From Marsupella aquatica (Eukaryota; Marchantiophyta), in contig OZ316897.1 in the NCBI GenBank assembly GCA_973895155.1, forward strand, positions 5,518,001 through 5,582,000: a stretch of 64,000 nucleotides of DNA, written 5' to 3'. A model generated the notes under the pieces. The model made no database searches. It saw only the letters and a program-made list of their open reading frames with translations, and was not told where the DNA came from. Every line of letters starts with the position of its first letter. Within the stretch, counting starts at the first letter, position 1. Positions 11,836-23,649 of the stretch are shown here, piece after piece. The translations under genes were made by a program, and so were the position numbers.

Positions 11836-12606
11836 ATGGCAACGGAGGAGATTGCCCATCTCAAGGCTTTGCTTGAGAAAATCTTAGTTGTGGCTGAAAA
11901 CTCTGCAATTGAGATTACCACACTCAGCAAGGAGGTGACGGAGCTAAAGAATGAGAATGTCAAGCAAAAGAGGTTGATTAGTGATCTTCGATCTCAAACT
12001 CAGGAGAATGGTAAGCAACTCTCATTGCTTGCATCATGTTTTGGAGACATGGAGAAGAGTATGTGCCCAGAGAAATCAGTGATACATGAGGCTGTAGGGG
12101 AGATTGAGGAGAAGCTCAAAACCTTTGCACAGGCTGCAAAACAATCACATATGGAATTTGTCCAAGCCAAGGAGGAGGAGAGAAGAGCACTAGAGGAAGA
12201 ACACAAGAACCAGCATGCAAGAGTCAGCAACTGCAAAATATCAGGCCTTGTTGAGGAGAAGAAGGAAGACACCAAGAAGGTAGCAATTTCATTCTTCCAA
12301 TCTCAGATGAAAGTGCATGACCCTATCATTTTGCAAGCATATAGGATTGGGCAAAAGAAGGGGGACCTTCCACATCCAATCTTGGTGAAGTTTGCAGCTG
12401 AATCCGAGAAAGCTAGAGTGATGGCTAATAGGAGCATGCTTAAAGGGCTAAGGATTTGGTTGGATGATGATCTGACTCCCACACAAGTCCAAGCAAGGAA
12501 AATTGAGCTTGAGAAGGTGAGGGTAGCCAAAGACCAAGGATTGGTAGCCTACTTGCGCAATGGACAAGCTGTTGTTACCAATAAGAAGAGAGTTGTTTCT
12601 AAATGA
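11836..12606 (+). CDS. LINE ORF1 protein: coiled coil plus RRM-like RNA-binding domain
   Basis: 256 codons from the ATG at 11836, chosen because it begins the conserved protein at a constant 162 bp after the last monomer start in all three copies that retain the 5' end. Residues 1-130 form a coiled coil (trimerisation in L1 ORF1 proteins). Residues 130-256 resemble the L1-type RRM and C-terminal domain, with CKISGL, an ILVKF strand and a basic C-terminus. The expected role is binding LINE RNA to form the retrotransposition particle. ORF2 follows in the same frame after TGA and seven codons. Confidence 0.85.
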   Translation: MATEEIAHLKALLEKILVVAENSAIEITTLSKEVTELKNENVKQKRLISDLRSQTQENGKQLSLLASCFGDMEKSMCPEKSVIHEAVGEIEEKLKTFAQAAKQSHMEFVQAKEEERRALEEEHKNQHARVSNCKISGLVEEKKEDTKKVAISFFQSQMKVHDPIILQAYRIGQKKGDLPHPILVKFAAESEKARVMANRSMLKGLRIWLDDDLTPTQVQARKIELEKVRVAKDQGLVAYLRNGQAVVTNKKRVVSK

Positions 12607-12627
12607 TGGATTGGGACCTTGAGAGTC

Positions 12628-13226
12628 ATGGCATGGAATGTTTCAGGACTTTCCATAGAAACAGCAATTGGAGGGGAACCTTTGTTTGAGAATTTTGACA
12701 TCTTGCTTTTCACGGAGACTTGGGAATATGAGGGAAATGCTCTACCTAGCATTAAAGGCTTTACTTGCATACAATCCATCTTCAATGAGAAGAAGACCAC
12801 ACGGGGAAGAGGGTTTGGAGGCATTGCTGTCTACACCAAGAATCAACTTCAACACATCACCTCTATTGAGCATGAAGATCCCAGCAAGCAGTTCATGGTG
12901 GTGAGACTTCATACCAGAGGTACTCCATCATTTCTGATTGTCACCTACTTTGCTCCCCTTAATATGAATGTCTATAAGATGGGAATTGCTGATGCACATT
13001 ATCCCTTTCATAGGTTAATCCAAGTCATTCATGATATATCACCACTAGGGGAGACATGGATAGTGGGGGACTTTAATGCCAGGGTATCTAATGAACAATT
13101 TACTGAAAGTGAGGACTTAGGAACTTTACCTTGGTCATCATGTAGTGAAGAGATACCTTGGTGAGAGAGGCTCTTGACACCAGAACAAATGACATGACAC
13201 GTCACTTTTTGCATTTGGGAGCTTCT
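12628..13226 (+). pseudogene. LINE ORF2 start (endonuclease), frameshifted and cut by gap
   Basis: ORF2 starts at the ATG at 12628 (MAWNVSG). The APE-type endonuclease shows WNVSG, FTETW and GDFNAR. A one-base deletion in a G run at about 13160 changes frame and creates an immediate TGA. The same deletion is present at 14445 across the gap. The sequence then runs into N. Confidence 0.85.
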
Positions 13227-13326
13227 NNNNNNNNNNNNNNNNNNNNNNNNNNNNNNNNNNNNNNNNNNNNNNNNNNNNNNNNNNNNNNNNNNNNNNNNNN
13301 NNNNNNNNNNNNNNNNNNNNNNNNNN
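13227..13326. other. Assembly gap (100 N)
   Basis: Exactly 100 N, the conventional size for a gap of unknown length. It is flanked by about 1.18 kb of near-identical direct repeat, so the contig ends may be two versions of one locus. Confidence 0.99.
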
Positions 13327-13891
13327 CGGAGACATGGAGAAGAGTATGTGCCCAGAGAAATTAGTGATACATGAGGCTGTAGGGGAGATTGAGGAGAAGC
13401 TCAAAACCTTTGCACAGGCTGCAAAACAATCACATATGGAATTTGTCCAAGCCAAGGAGGAGGAGAGAAGAGCACTAGAGGAAGAACACAAGAACCAGCA
13501 TGCAAGAGTCAGCAACTGCAAAATATCAGGCCTTGTTGAGGAGGAGAAGGAAGACACCAAGAAGGTAGCAATTTCATTCTTCCAATCTCAGATGAAAGTG
13601 CATGACCCTATCATTTTGCAAGCATATAGGATTGGGCAAAAGAAGGGGGACCTTCCACGTCCAATCTTGGTGAAGTTTGCAGCTGAATCCGAGAAAGCTA
13701 GAGTGATGGCTAACAGGAGCATGCTTAAAGGGCTAAGGATTTGGTTGGATGATGATCTGACTCCCACACAAGTCCAAGCAAGGAAAATTGAGCTTGAGAA
13801 GGTGAGGGTAGCCAAAGACCAAGGATTGGTAGCCTACTTGCGCAATGGACAAGCTGTTGTTACCAATAAGAAGAGAGTTGTTTCTAAATGA
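13327..13891 (+). pseudogene. LINE ORF1 C-terminal part (copy 3)
   Basis: Encodes the second half of ORF1: end of the coiled coil and the RRM-like and C-terminal domains, nearly identical to the other copies. The 5' part is lost at the gap. A TGA at 13889-13891 ends it, and an ATG three bases later (13895, specific to this copy) opens the ORF2 frame. Confidence 0.85.
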
Positions 13892-13912
13892 TGGATGGGG
13901 ACCTTGAGAGTC

Positions 13913-16900
13913 ATGGCATGGAATGTTTCAGGACTTTCCATAGAAACAGCAATTGGAGGGGAACCTTTGTTTGAGAATTTTGACATCTTGCTTTTCACGG
14001 AGACTTGGGAATATGAGGGAAATGCTCTACCTAGCATTAAAGGCTTTACTTGCATACAATCCATCTTCAATGAGAAGAAGACCACACGGGGAAGAGGGTT
14101 TGGAGGCATTGCTGTCTACACCAAGAATCAACTTCAACACATCACCTCTATTGAGCATGAAGATCCCAGCAAGCAGTTCATGGTGGTGAGACTTCATACC
14201 AGAGGTACTCCATCATTTCTGATTGTCACCTACTTTGCTCCCCTTAATATGAATGTCTATAAGATGGGAATTGCTGATGCACATTATCCCTTTCATAGGT
14301 TAATCCAAGTCATTCATGATATATCACCACTAGGGGAGACATGGATAGTGGGGGACTTTAATGCCAGGGTATCTAATGAACAATTTACTGAAAGTGAGGA
14401 CTTAGGAACTTTACCTTGGTCATCATGTAGTGAAGAGATACCTTGGTGAGAGAGGCTCTTGACACCAGAACAAATGACATGACACGTCACTTTTTGCATT
14501 TGGGAGCTTCTTGTAATCTAAGAATATTGAATGGGCTTGAGAGATTTCCCCAATCATCTGGTTACACTTTTAGATCTAAACAAGGATGTAGTACCATTGA
14601 TTACCTTCTTGCCTCACCTACCTCTGCCACTAGAGTGGTTAACTTTCAAATACTTGATCAACAACCAGAGTCTTCACACTTGCCTTTGTTGTTCCATCTT
14701 GGCCTGACCACAATCCCAAACAAAGTGCATAGAAAGCCAGTACCCAAACCTCTGTTTCTAGACCCTGATAGAGAAGTCATCTTCAAAGCCAACTTTGAAC
14801 ATCTTCTCCATACCCTGGATGATCAGATTGAGCTCTCAGAAATCATAGCACAAGCAGCAGCCTCTACTTTCTCCACCAAACCCCCTAGAAAGCACAACAT
14901 GAAGGCTTGGTTTGACGAGGATTGTGCTAGAGCAAGGATGCAAGCAAGATCACATTCAGGGGAAAAGAGACTTTTGGCATTCACTATGTACAAGAACTTC
15001 ATCAAACACAAGAAGAGGTGCTTCTTGAAGAGTCATCAACAATCACTATGTGAGGAGTTCATCAAACATCCAAAACGTTTTTGGGAGAGAATGCAATCAG
15101 GCAAGACTACTCCCCCCTTGGATCACCAGGACCTGGTAACCTATGTCACATCCTTGTATTTCTTTCCAGATGCTAGTGGCATGCCTTTGCCCCTTGGGGA
15201 CACCATTCAGTTTACAGAGAGGGAGGTGAAGGTGCATCTTTCCCACATGCAACATGGGAAAGCTAAAGATCTGTTGGGCTTGAACTTGGAGCTTCTTTTG
15301 TGGGGAGGACCCTCTTTACTAACAAACTTGGTGCATGAGCTGAATCAAGCAATGGCTTTAGGTTTACCTAAAGCTTGGATGACCAGAAGAGTGGTGCCTA
15401 TCTTCAAGGCAGGCAACAAGGACGATGTGCACAACTACAGAACCATCATGGTAGGCAATACTTTTGCTAAAGTTTTGGGAGGACTACTTGAAGCCAGATT
15501 AAGCTCTTGGTTGGAGAGTGAGATGAAAAGGGCACCTTCACAAGCAGGTTTTAGGAGAGAATTCAGCACTATGGATCACATTCTCTGCTTGAGGGTGTTG
15601 TGTGAAAAGGCCAAATCTCCACATAAACCATTATTTTGCTTGTTTGTGGACTTCTCCAAGGCCTTTGACAAAGTTTCCCGATCCAAGCTTTGGGATAGGA
15701 TGGTGGAGTTGGAAGTGCCTGAAGAGCTCAGGTTGGCTGTTTCTAAATTGTACCAAGAAGTGCGCATCAAACTTTCAAAGGAAACCTCTGAAGAAATCTG
15801 GAGCACTCTTGGGGTGATCCAAGGTTGTCCTCTCTCACCAACTCTCTCTGGCATCTTCATTGATCAGCTACACAACATTTTGGAGGAGCATGGTGGAGTT
15901 GGCACTCAATTGGGTAGGTTTGTCCTCCAACTTCTTATATTTGCAGATGATGTGGTCCTACTTGCTCATGCTCAAGAAGCTTTGCAAAGACATCTCAATG
16001 CCTTGGAGGAGTTTTGTCAAGCAACAGGGATGGTAGTCAACCTCAAGAAGACCAAGTGTTTGGGCATTGGCACACGACAAAATCCAGAGCTCTACTTCCA
16101 AGGGAATCTGGTGGAATTTGTGAGGACCTACAAATACCTTGGGGTGGAGTTCTCTCAAAACTTGAGTTGGGCCTCATGTGTAAAATCTAGGGCTGCCAAT
16201 GGGTACAGAGCTTTTTATGCATTCATGAACAAATGCAAAAGAGCTGGTCTACACACTTGGAGGTTAAGGAAACATTTCTTTGGAGCTTTGGTGAAACCAG
16301 TCATTCTTTATGGAGCACCAATTTGGGGAGCAGGTGTGTCTAAATCTGGGTGGCAACAGATTGAGGGGCTGCAAAAGCTATTTCTTGAGATGGAGCTTGG
16401 GATCAAGTCACAAACCCCATATACACTTACACTTGCAGAGGCAGGCTTGTTTCCTTTGGAGGTGGAGGCACTCTTTCACACACTCAAATACATCATGCGT
16501 GTAAGAGAGTTGGAGGAAAACAGATTTCCTTTTCATGCCTTGCGCTCATCTTCAGCTACAGGGTGGTATGCAGATGTGTGCAGGTGGGCCCATGCTTGGG
16601 ATTTTCCTGAACATGAATGGCCAACACACCCAACCAAGCTAAGAGCAAAACTTGAGCAAAAGGCTTTGCACAAACTTTGGCATGAACCTAGCCCACGGCA
16701 ACAATACTACATGAGAGATGTGAACCCCATGAAGAAATATCGAGAACAAGAATACTTATCTAGCACTATCTCAGTACAACTTAGACAACTTATTGCTCAG
16801 TATAGACTAAGCTCACACCACCTTGAAGTAGAACAAGGGAGATGGAAGGATATTGACAGGAAAAAGAGGGTTTGTCAACTATGTGATAGCTCTAGTATAG

Positions 16901-17124
16901 AGAATGAATATCATGTATTCATTGCTTGCAAGTTTTATGAGGGGGTTAGGATGGCATCTCAAATCTTGGTGAAAGATTTGTATGCATTGTTTGGTCTGCC
17001 CCCTCAGCAACTTGGAAGATATATCTTTGCGGTGGATAGGGAAAGGAGAATAGGTTTGGAAAATCTTTCAGGGCTCTCTAGGTCCACAGGGCTCTCTAGG
17101 TCCATAGTTTCTTTGAGGACATAG
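13913..17124 (+). pseudogene. LINE ORF2, copy 3, one-base deletion in endonuclease region
   Basis: Full-length ORF2 split by a one-base deletion near 14445: the N-terminal frame ends at 14449 and the C-terminal frame covers 14443-17124. Endonuclease motifs, RT with FADD, and the C-terminal zinc knuckle are all present. Near the C-terminus an 18-bp segment encoding GLSRST is duplicated. The deletion is shared with copy 2. Confidence 0.88.
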
Positions 17125-18881
17125 TTGTCCTCTTCTGAGCAATCTCTTTTGCTCTTTTCTTTGATTGCATTGTACTTTACTTTTTGTGGCAGCTCCTTTG
17201 ACTTTCATGGTCCCGGAGCTTATAATACATTACCATTACCATTACCATTACCACTTGCAGAGGCAGGCTTGTTTCCTTTGGAGGTGGAGGCACTCTTTCA
17301 CACACTCAAATACATCATGCGTGTAAGAGAGTTGGAGGAAAACAGATTTCCTTTTCATGCCTTGCGCTCATCTTCAGCTAAAGGGTGGTATGCAGATGTG
17401 TGCAGGTGGGCCCATGCTTGGGATTTTCCTGAACATGAATGGCCAACACACCCAACCAAGCTAAGAGCAAAACTTGAGCAAAAGGCTTTGCACAAACTTT
17501 GGCATGAACCTAGCCCACGGCAACAATACTACATGAGAGATGTGAACCCCATGAAGAAATATCGAGAACAAGAATACTTATCTAGCACTATCTCAGTACA
17601 ACTTAGACAACTTATTGCTCAGTATAGACTAAGCTCACACCACCTTGAAGTAGAACAAGGGAGATGGAAGGATATTGACAGGAAAAAGAGGGTTTGTCAA
17701 CTATGTGATAGCTCTAGTATAGAGAATGAATATCATGTATTCATTGCTTGCAAGTTTTATGAGGGGGTTAGGATGGCATCTCAAATCTTGGTGAAAGATT
17801 TGTATGCATTGTTTGGTCTGCCCCCTCAGCAACTTGGAAGATATATCTTTGCGGTGGATAGGGAAAGGAGAATAGGTTTGGAAAATCTTTCAGGGCTCTC
17901 TAGGTCCACAGGGCTCTCTAGGTCCATAGTTTCTTTGAGGACATAGTTGTCCTCTTCTGAGCAATCTCTTTTGCTCTTTTCTTTGATTGCATTGTACTTT
18001 ACTTTTTGTGGCAGCTCCTTTGACTTTCATGGTCCCGGAGCTTATAATACATTACCATTACCATTACCATTACCACTTGCAGAGGCAGGCTTGTTTCCTT
18101 TGGAGGTGGAGGCACTCTTTCACACACTCAAATACATCATGCGTGTAAGAGAGTTGGAGGAAAACAGATTTCCTTTTCATGCCTTGCGCTCATCTTCAGC
18201 TAAAGGGTGGTATGCAGATGTGTGCAGGTGGGCCCATGCTTGGGATTTTCCTGAACATGAATGGCCAACACACCCAACCAAGCTAAGAGCAAAACTTGAG
18301 CAAAAGGCTTTGCACAAACTTTGGCATGAACCTAGCCCACGGCAACAATACTACATGAGAGATGTGAACCCCATGAAGAAATATCGAGAACAAGAATACT
18401 TATCTAGCACTATCTCAGTACAACTTAGACAACTTATTGCTCAGTATAGACTAAGCTCACACCACCTTGAAGTAGAACAAGGGAGATGGAAGGATATTGA
18501 CAGGAAAAAGAGGGTTTGTCAACTATGTGATAGCTCTAGTATAGAGAATGAATATCATGTATTCATTGCTTGCAAGTTTTATGAGGGGGTTAGGATGGCA
18601 TCTCAAATCTTGGTGAAAGATTTGTATGCATTGTTTGGTCTGCCCCCTCAGCAACTTGGAAGATATATCTTTGCGGTGGATAGGGAAAGGAGAATAGGTT
18701 TGGAAAATCTTTCAGGGCTCTCTAGGTCCATAGTTTCTTTGAGGACATAGTTGTCCTCTTCTGAGCAATCTCTTTTGGTTGCTCTTTTCTTTGATTGGAT
18801 TGTACTTTACTTTTTGTGGCAGCTCCTTTGACTTTCATGGTCCCGGAGCTTATAATACATTACCATTACCATTACCATTAC
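16431..18881 (+). repeat. Tandem triplication of the LINE 3' end (822-bp period)
   Basis: Three head-to-tail units start at 16431, 17253 and 18075, each beginning ACTTGCAGAGGCAGG (internal ORF2 sequence) joined directly to the CATTAC tail of the previous unit. Each holds the last ~230 ORF2 codons, 3' UTR and tail. Units 1 and 2 share an 18-bp duplication and the 3' UTR form CTTTTGCTC; unit 3 lacks the duplication and has TTTTGGTTGCTC. The identical start points argue for tandem duplication or template jumping rather than independent insertions. Confidence 0.92.
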
Positions 18882-19402
18882 AACATCATTTCAGAACAGT
18901 CTAGTTCAGAAAGCACAGTTCGGCCTACGAGAAGGAAAAATAAAATCCATGCAAGGATGGAGTAATTTATGGTGGGACCCACCATAAATCCAGTTATAGG
19001 CTAAAACAACCGATCGGTGAAGAAGGGTTCTGGCATTTGCAATATTGGAGCTGGACAGAGTGTGAAAACTAGCACCAGGCGCTAACAAAGCTTTAACAGG
19101 GACAAACGTTTAAGTTAAGGGACAACAACATGACAATAACCAGATAAAATTCAAAATTTAACACTATTAATGTTCTAGAACCAGCGCCAGGCGCTAACCA
19201 AAAGCAAGAAAAAACCAGTGTTATATCCGTTGACTATAGACAAAAACCATAGTATCCGTTATGAAAAATGACCGTCTCTAGAATGGCGTGTTACTCTACA
19301 AACCATTCGCGTTCTGCCTATCCAGCACGAGTCTGACTTCCACAACTGTGAAAATGGGCTGCCTACACAGGGTAGACTCCTCTACTTGAAACTTGAAGTC
19401 AT
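18882..19402. other. Flank with two palindromic motifs, no gene seen
   Basis: No supported reading frame. Two copies of a short palindrome (AGCRCCAGGCGCT) lie at 19071-19083 and 19183-19195. Two more related palindromes lie in the intron at 20813-21023. Confidence 0.5.
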
Positions 19403-22400
19403 TTATAAACACCCAATACAAATGTTTACAAGGCATATATGGCTTGCCGCGAGAATGACAACGGAAGAAATCCTCACAGGAACAGGTTGGGAAGACGCAA
19501 ATTTGGACAAAGTAAGTGTTTGGGGATCAAAGGTTCTCGTGGGTCCGGATTTTGAATTGCTTCCCAAATGCAATTCCAATACCCACATCCCACTCACCAT
19601 CCAGAGTCATAGCTTCTTTCCGAGCCGACTCCATTTGTGTACTGTGAGCCAAAGTTAGATTTGATCAAGGTTTGGAGTTTCTCCCATTCTTGGTCCGAAG
19701 GCATACGTTGGGGTTGGCAAAATTGATTCTTTCAGGAAATGCGTTTACATTAATTCTCAAGTCGAATGGAACAGGTGCATCTTGAGACGTCGCAACTGTT
19801 TGGACCATCGAGACTTGTGCTTCAAGGAACTCTACCTTGGTAGGTGACAGGTTGGTCCCTTTCACAATTGGCAAGATATCTGGCACAGGAGGAAGGCGTT
19901 CAACACCACGACGCGGATGGCTCTTGTAGCATGTTTTGTTTGGGCAGAAACCATATCATTTTTGCAATGGGTGTGCCTCTGAAAATGCAATGTCTATTGA
20001 CAACAATGCCGACAACACCTGCTGCCAAATGGAACCCGACTTTTGACACGATTTTGACACTCATCCCTCTCAGAATTTCCGTGCAAAGTCCCATTGCACT
20101 GAGGCCCTGCCCCATATTTGGCCGTCCGCCGCAAATGCCAGGTCCCTCTAGGAACGTCCATTTCCAAAGGAGTTGACTCTGTCGGCAAACATTGAAGAAC
20201 AATCGGAGCACTGAGTGGGGGTTGTGATGATGTTGTTGTTCCTCTGGCTTCAGGGGTGTTCGCAAGGAAATCACTTCCATTCGTTGAAGTGTCGCTCCCG
20301 CCGAGGCCCACTATGGGATTTGTTACATTTTTGGGAAAGGAAGTGAAGGCAGTGTTGTTGAGATTCTTCCGTTTGAACCCTTGAGTATTTGGTGTAGTGA
20401 TGAGAATGGTGTCATGCCGATGGGAGTCTTGTGGCGAGACAATCCTAGTTGCAAGTCCCTTCCTCTTAACCGACTTTGTGACAATATCTCCATTTAGAGG
20501 AGAGCTCCTATCCAGATCCAAATCAGCAGCGTTGGAAAGAATCATGTTGGTTGCTTCTTCAAATAACTTGGGTGAACCAGATTGGTCTGTGGATCGGAAT
20601 GCTAATTCCCAGATAGTTGGCCCCTTCCCTCTATTGAGTCCCTTCAGATATGCGCTGTAACCTGGAACTTGTGATAGAGCTCGATTTTGATCAACTTTGC
20701 ATGCTTCAAAGAGACCCACCAATTTTTTTGTAGCCCATGCTTTCATGGAGGCGTGCCTTGACTCTGACCCGGTACAGTTTGGAATGAGCGCACCTTCTTC
20801 TGCGCTTTTGCTCTGCAATGAAGCCCGTCCAGACAAAATTTAGTTCTTTTGTATAAGCAGCGCCAAGCGCTAGCAATGAGTAGGAGATAATAAAACAAGG
20901 TTTATCGGTACAAGTTTCATTTTCTGTAATGTTTGAAGGTTTTCAGAGTGAAAATTAAAGTAGCGCCTAGCGCTAGTATAAACACACTGAGGTTTGACTA
21001 ATAAATGCATCAGGAAAACTTACCACACAAATAAAATTCCCTCACTGACGCCATCGAACAACCCACCAAGATATCCAACTCTGCAACATCATGAGCTTTC
21101 CTGGGACAGAGTTTCCCGCTTGCCACCACAACACGATCTCCCTCGAAACTCGATACGCCGCAACGAACGTTGGAGCATTCCGCAGTTTCTCCCATAGTTG
21201 TCGATGTTTTGGTTGCTTACCCTCCAAAACTCCTTCTGTAGAATGTCAATGGAAAGACTGGTAAAAGTGAAATGCATCAGAGCGTTCACGTTCAGGGTCT
21301 GGGTGCCCTCCAAAAAAGACATTGCAAATGACGATCCATCCAGCCTGAGCGTTGTCAGCCATAAAACCTTGAATGACAACGTCCTATAACCCATTTTCCT
21401 TACAAACCTCAATCATAATTCTCCACGCTTTCTCAAAGGACTCCGTGTCTTCAGCTTTTAGTTTGCATGTGAAGATTGTATAGAGAGCTCGGAAGTTGTG
21501 ATCGTAAACATGTGCATTGAAAGTAAACCAGTCGGTTGTCACTCGCTTCATCACATCAAAACTCACCCAAGCTCCTTCCAATCTTTTGTCGGGTTGCATT
21601 TGCCGGAGAAGATCTACACCAGATCCATGACCCTTGACTGTCATTTTGAATATATGGGGCCTATCTGCTACACAACCCTGACCCGGCAGTAGATACCTTT
21701 GGAGGAAATAAATGTTATTTGACCTTTGCATCCGAGCTAGGAAATCTAACTCACCACGACCAGCCTGGTCCATTTGAACGCTTTGACAAAGCAATGCAAA
21801 TTTCTGGGGGGTAGACAGTACCATGAGAGACTTCCAAATCTCCGTTTCTTCAATATCTACTATGTCGTCGACGTTTTTGCAAAGAGCTTTCACGAGCAAA
21901 CCGGTTGCGGAATTTAAAATACCAACCGGCTTTGCTAGAGGATTGGCTTCATGATTTTTTCTTATCAAATCCTGAGCTATCTTCTCAGCACTCCTCGAGA
22001 AAACTTTCCTACTCGGATGGTTATGCTCACCTATATGAACTGCAAGCCGAGACATGTGACTACAGGTCTCTGTATCAAGAAGGACCTGAGGGTACAAATA
22101 AAACAAGCGAGCAGGGCAAGACTTCACACAGAAAGGAATCTGCTCAATAGTGACAGACTACACCACCCTCTTCAATCAACGAACCCACCACGTGTTGGCC
22201 ATTGAGTTTAGGAGCACCATGCAGGCCTTTGCATTGCATCTCTTCTTTTGCTGAAAGTACTCACAGGACTTGTTCTTGCACTTGCGCGATGAACCCGATA
22301 CACGTAACCTTACCAAATTCCCAATGTTTCTTTGGATGCACGTTCGTAGTTGTTGGAAAACTTCAGGTCCAAATGTAACAATCTTTGGGACGGTCCATGT

Positions 22401-22594
22401 CACGAAGTCTAGATCCCTTGGAGAGCATTCCCTCAATGGGAGGCAGTTCAAATACAACATTTCCATTGTACTTGTCTGGCAAACAAGGAACTTGCTCATG
22501 CCGGAAGTCCCCTGATGAGATAAATCTTGACAGTTCACTATGTCCCATGGCCTTGAGTAAGGCGTCCATTGCACTCCTTTGGTAGAATTTAACG
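19403..22594 (-). pseudogene. MULE/FAR1-like transposase-derived pseudogene with an intron
   Basis: On the minus strand a degraded protein can be followed leftward from about 22594. It has a Cys-rich stretch followed by a GEHNHPS motif (FLYWCH/GCM-type zinc finger as in Mutator-like and FAR1 proteins). A 247-codon frame follows at 22127-21384 with WVSFDVM and NAHVYDHNFRALYTIFTCKL. Then FMADNAQAGW, plausibly carrying the second catalytic Asp, lies near 21370. The 280-codon tail at 20836-19994 is Ser/Thr-rich. Several frameshifts and stops separate the pieces. A canonical intron lies at 20813-21023. The transposase assignment rests on motif style and is moderately sure. Confidence 0.5.
20813..21023 (-). 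other. Predicted spliceosomal intron (211 bp)
   Basis: Read on the minus strand, GTAAGT at 21023 follows an open frame and TTCATTGCAG at 20813 precedes the next open frame. The interval is AT-rich with stops in all frames. It contains two palindromes of the form AGCGCNNNGCGCT (20859-20871 and 20962-20974). Confidence 0.6.
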
Positions 22595-22599
22595 TCCGT

Positions 22600-23649
22600 C
22601 CTCATCAAGCTGACTGAGCACGGACCCGATACAAAATCCTGTCACATCAACATACACATGGAACTCCTTATTCCAGTCCGGAGTGACCATGATAGGTGCG
22701 GTGGTGAGTCATTTACGGAGTTCTTTGAAAGCAATCCGTCTCTTGGGTGTCTCCTCGATCACCGCGTCCTTCTTTATCATCTCAGTTAAGGGCAATGCAA
22801 TCCTAGCAAAACCTTTAATGAATCGACGATAGTACCCTACACAGCCCAAGAAGGATCGTACCGCTTTTTGATCTATGGGAAACACCACCGCCATCCAAGC
22901 CGCGACCTTCTCTTGGTCCACCTCGATACCCCGTTTGGACACACACACTCCCTCCTCTATCCTGAAAAAACATTTGGCGGGATGTAGCTTGAGGTTAACC
23001 TCTCGGCATCGTTGTAGTGTACGTCGTAGATGTTCGGGGTGCATAGCGATGGTTCCAAAGATGGCGAAGTCGTTGATAAATATTTCCAGAAATTCCCGTA
23101 GGAAATCATGGAAGATATTCATCATGAGTCGCTAAAACATGGCCAGGGTGTTACACAACCCGAACGGCATTCTCCGAAATGCAAATGGCCCCCATTCCGT
23201 AGTGAACGTTGTTTTGAGCTGATCCAAGAGGCGGATCCAGATTTGATTATAACCCAAATACCCGTCAAGGAATGTATAAATTTTGTTTCGGGCTACCATA
23301 TCTAGAACCATATCCGTGAATGGTAACGAGTAATGGTCTTTTCGAGTTGCGTCGTTCAGCTTACGATAGTCCTGACAGATCCAAATCTTAGGTTTTCCGT
23401 CCGTACCTCCCTTATTTGGTACAATGACAATGGGAGAAACCCAGTCGCTGGCCATTACCGGGTAGATGATATCTGCGGCGAGGAGACGATCGATTTCCTC
23501 CTTCACTAAGATGGAGTACCTCGGGTTCATGCGACATTGTTGCTGCCGTACTGCATGGGCCCCCAGGTTCAAATCGATCGTGTTTTCTCCCAACTCGGGG
23601 GAGACTCCCGTCAAATTGTGATGGCTCCATGCGAACACATCTTCATATT
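22600..23649 (-). pseudogene. gypsy-1 reverse transcriptase, inactive
   Basis: RT motifs run from SDWVSPIVIVPNK through DYRKLN, RMPFGLCN and the catalytic box to GCVGYYRRFIKGFA and the start of RNase H. A TAG at 23132-23134 interrupts the frame just before the catalytic box. The box itself reads FINDFA where this family has two Asp, so one catalytic Asp is replaced by Asn. A further TAA or TGA follows near 22700. The enzyme is dead by two independent lesions. Confidence 0.88.

Larger units (their letters stand above)
11493..13226 (+). mobile_element. LINE copy 2, 5' part up to the assembly gap
   Basis: Plus-strand LINE with one complete 181-bp 5' monomer (11493-11673), a second partial monomer (11674-11835), a complete ORF1 and the start of ORF2, cut by the N gap. 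The segment 12043-13226 is almost identical to 13328-14511 on the other side of the gap. Confidence 0.9.
13327..17252 (+). mobile_element. LINE copy 3, from mid ORF1 to first 3' tail
   Basis: Plus-strand LINE starting at the gap within ORF1 and running through ORF2 and the 3' UTR to a (CATTAC)n tail near 17227-17252. It may be the continuation of copy 2. Its 3' end is followed directly by two further tandem copies of the last ~0.8 kb. Confidence 0.85.

Noticed and set aside
8501-13226. Single twin-primed LINE with an inverted 5' half
   Set aside because: The two halves overlap in ORF2 by more than 260 bp, and the plus-strand part probably continues past the gap, so two insertions or a misassembly are more likely; kept only as a finding to test.
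17125-18750. Two ~270-codon open frames beginning in the LINE 3' UTR
   Set aside because: They arise because the 3' UTR and CATTAC tail happen to be open in the ORF2 frame and run into the next tandem unit (the tail encodes Leu-Pro repeats). They have no ATG start and are not separate genes.
18831-18881. CATTAC hexamers as telomere-type repeats
   Set aside because: The runs are only three to four units, always at LINE 3' ends, and differ from the plant telomere TTTAGGG.
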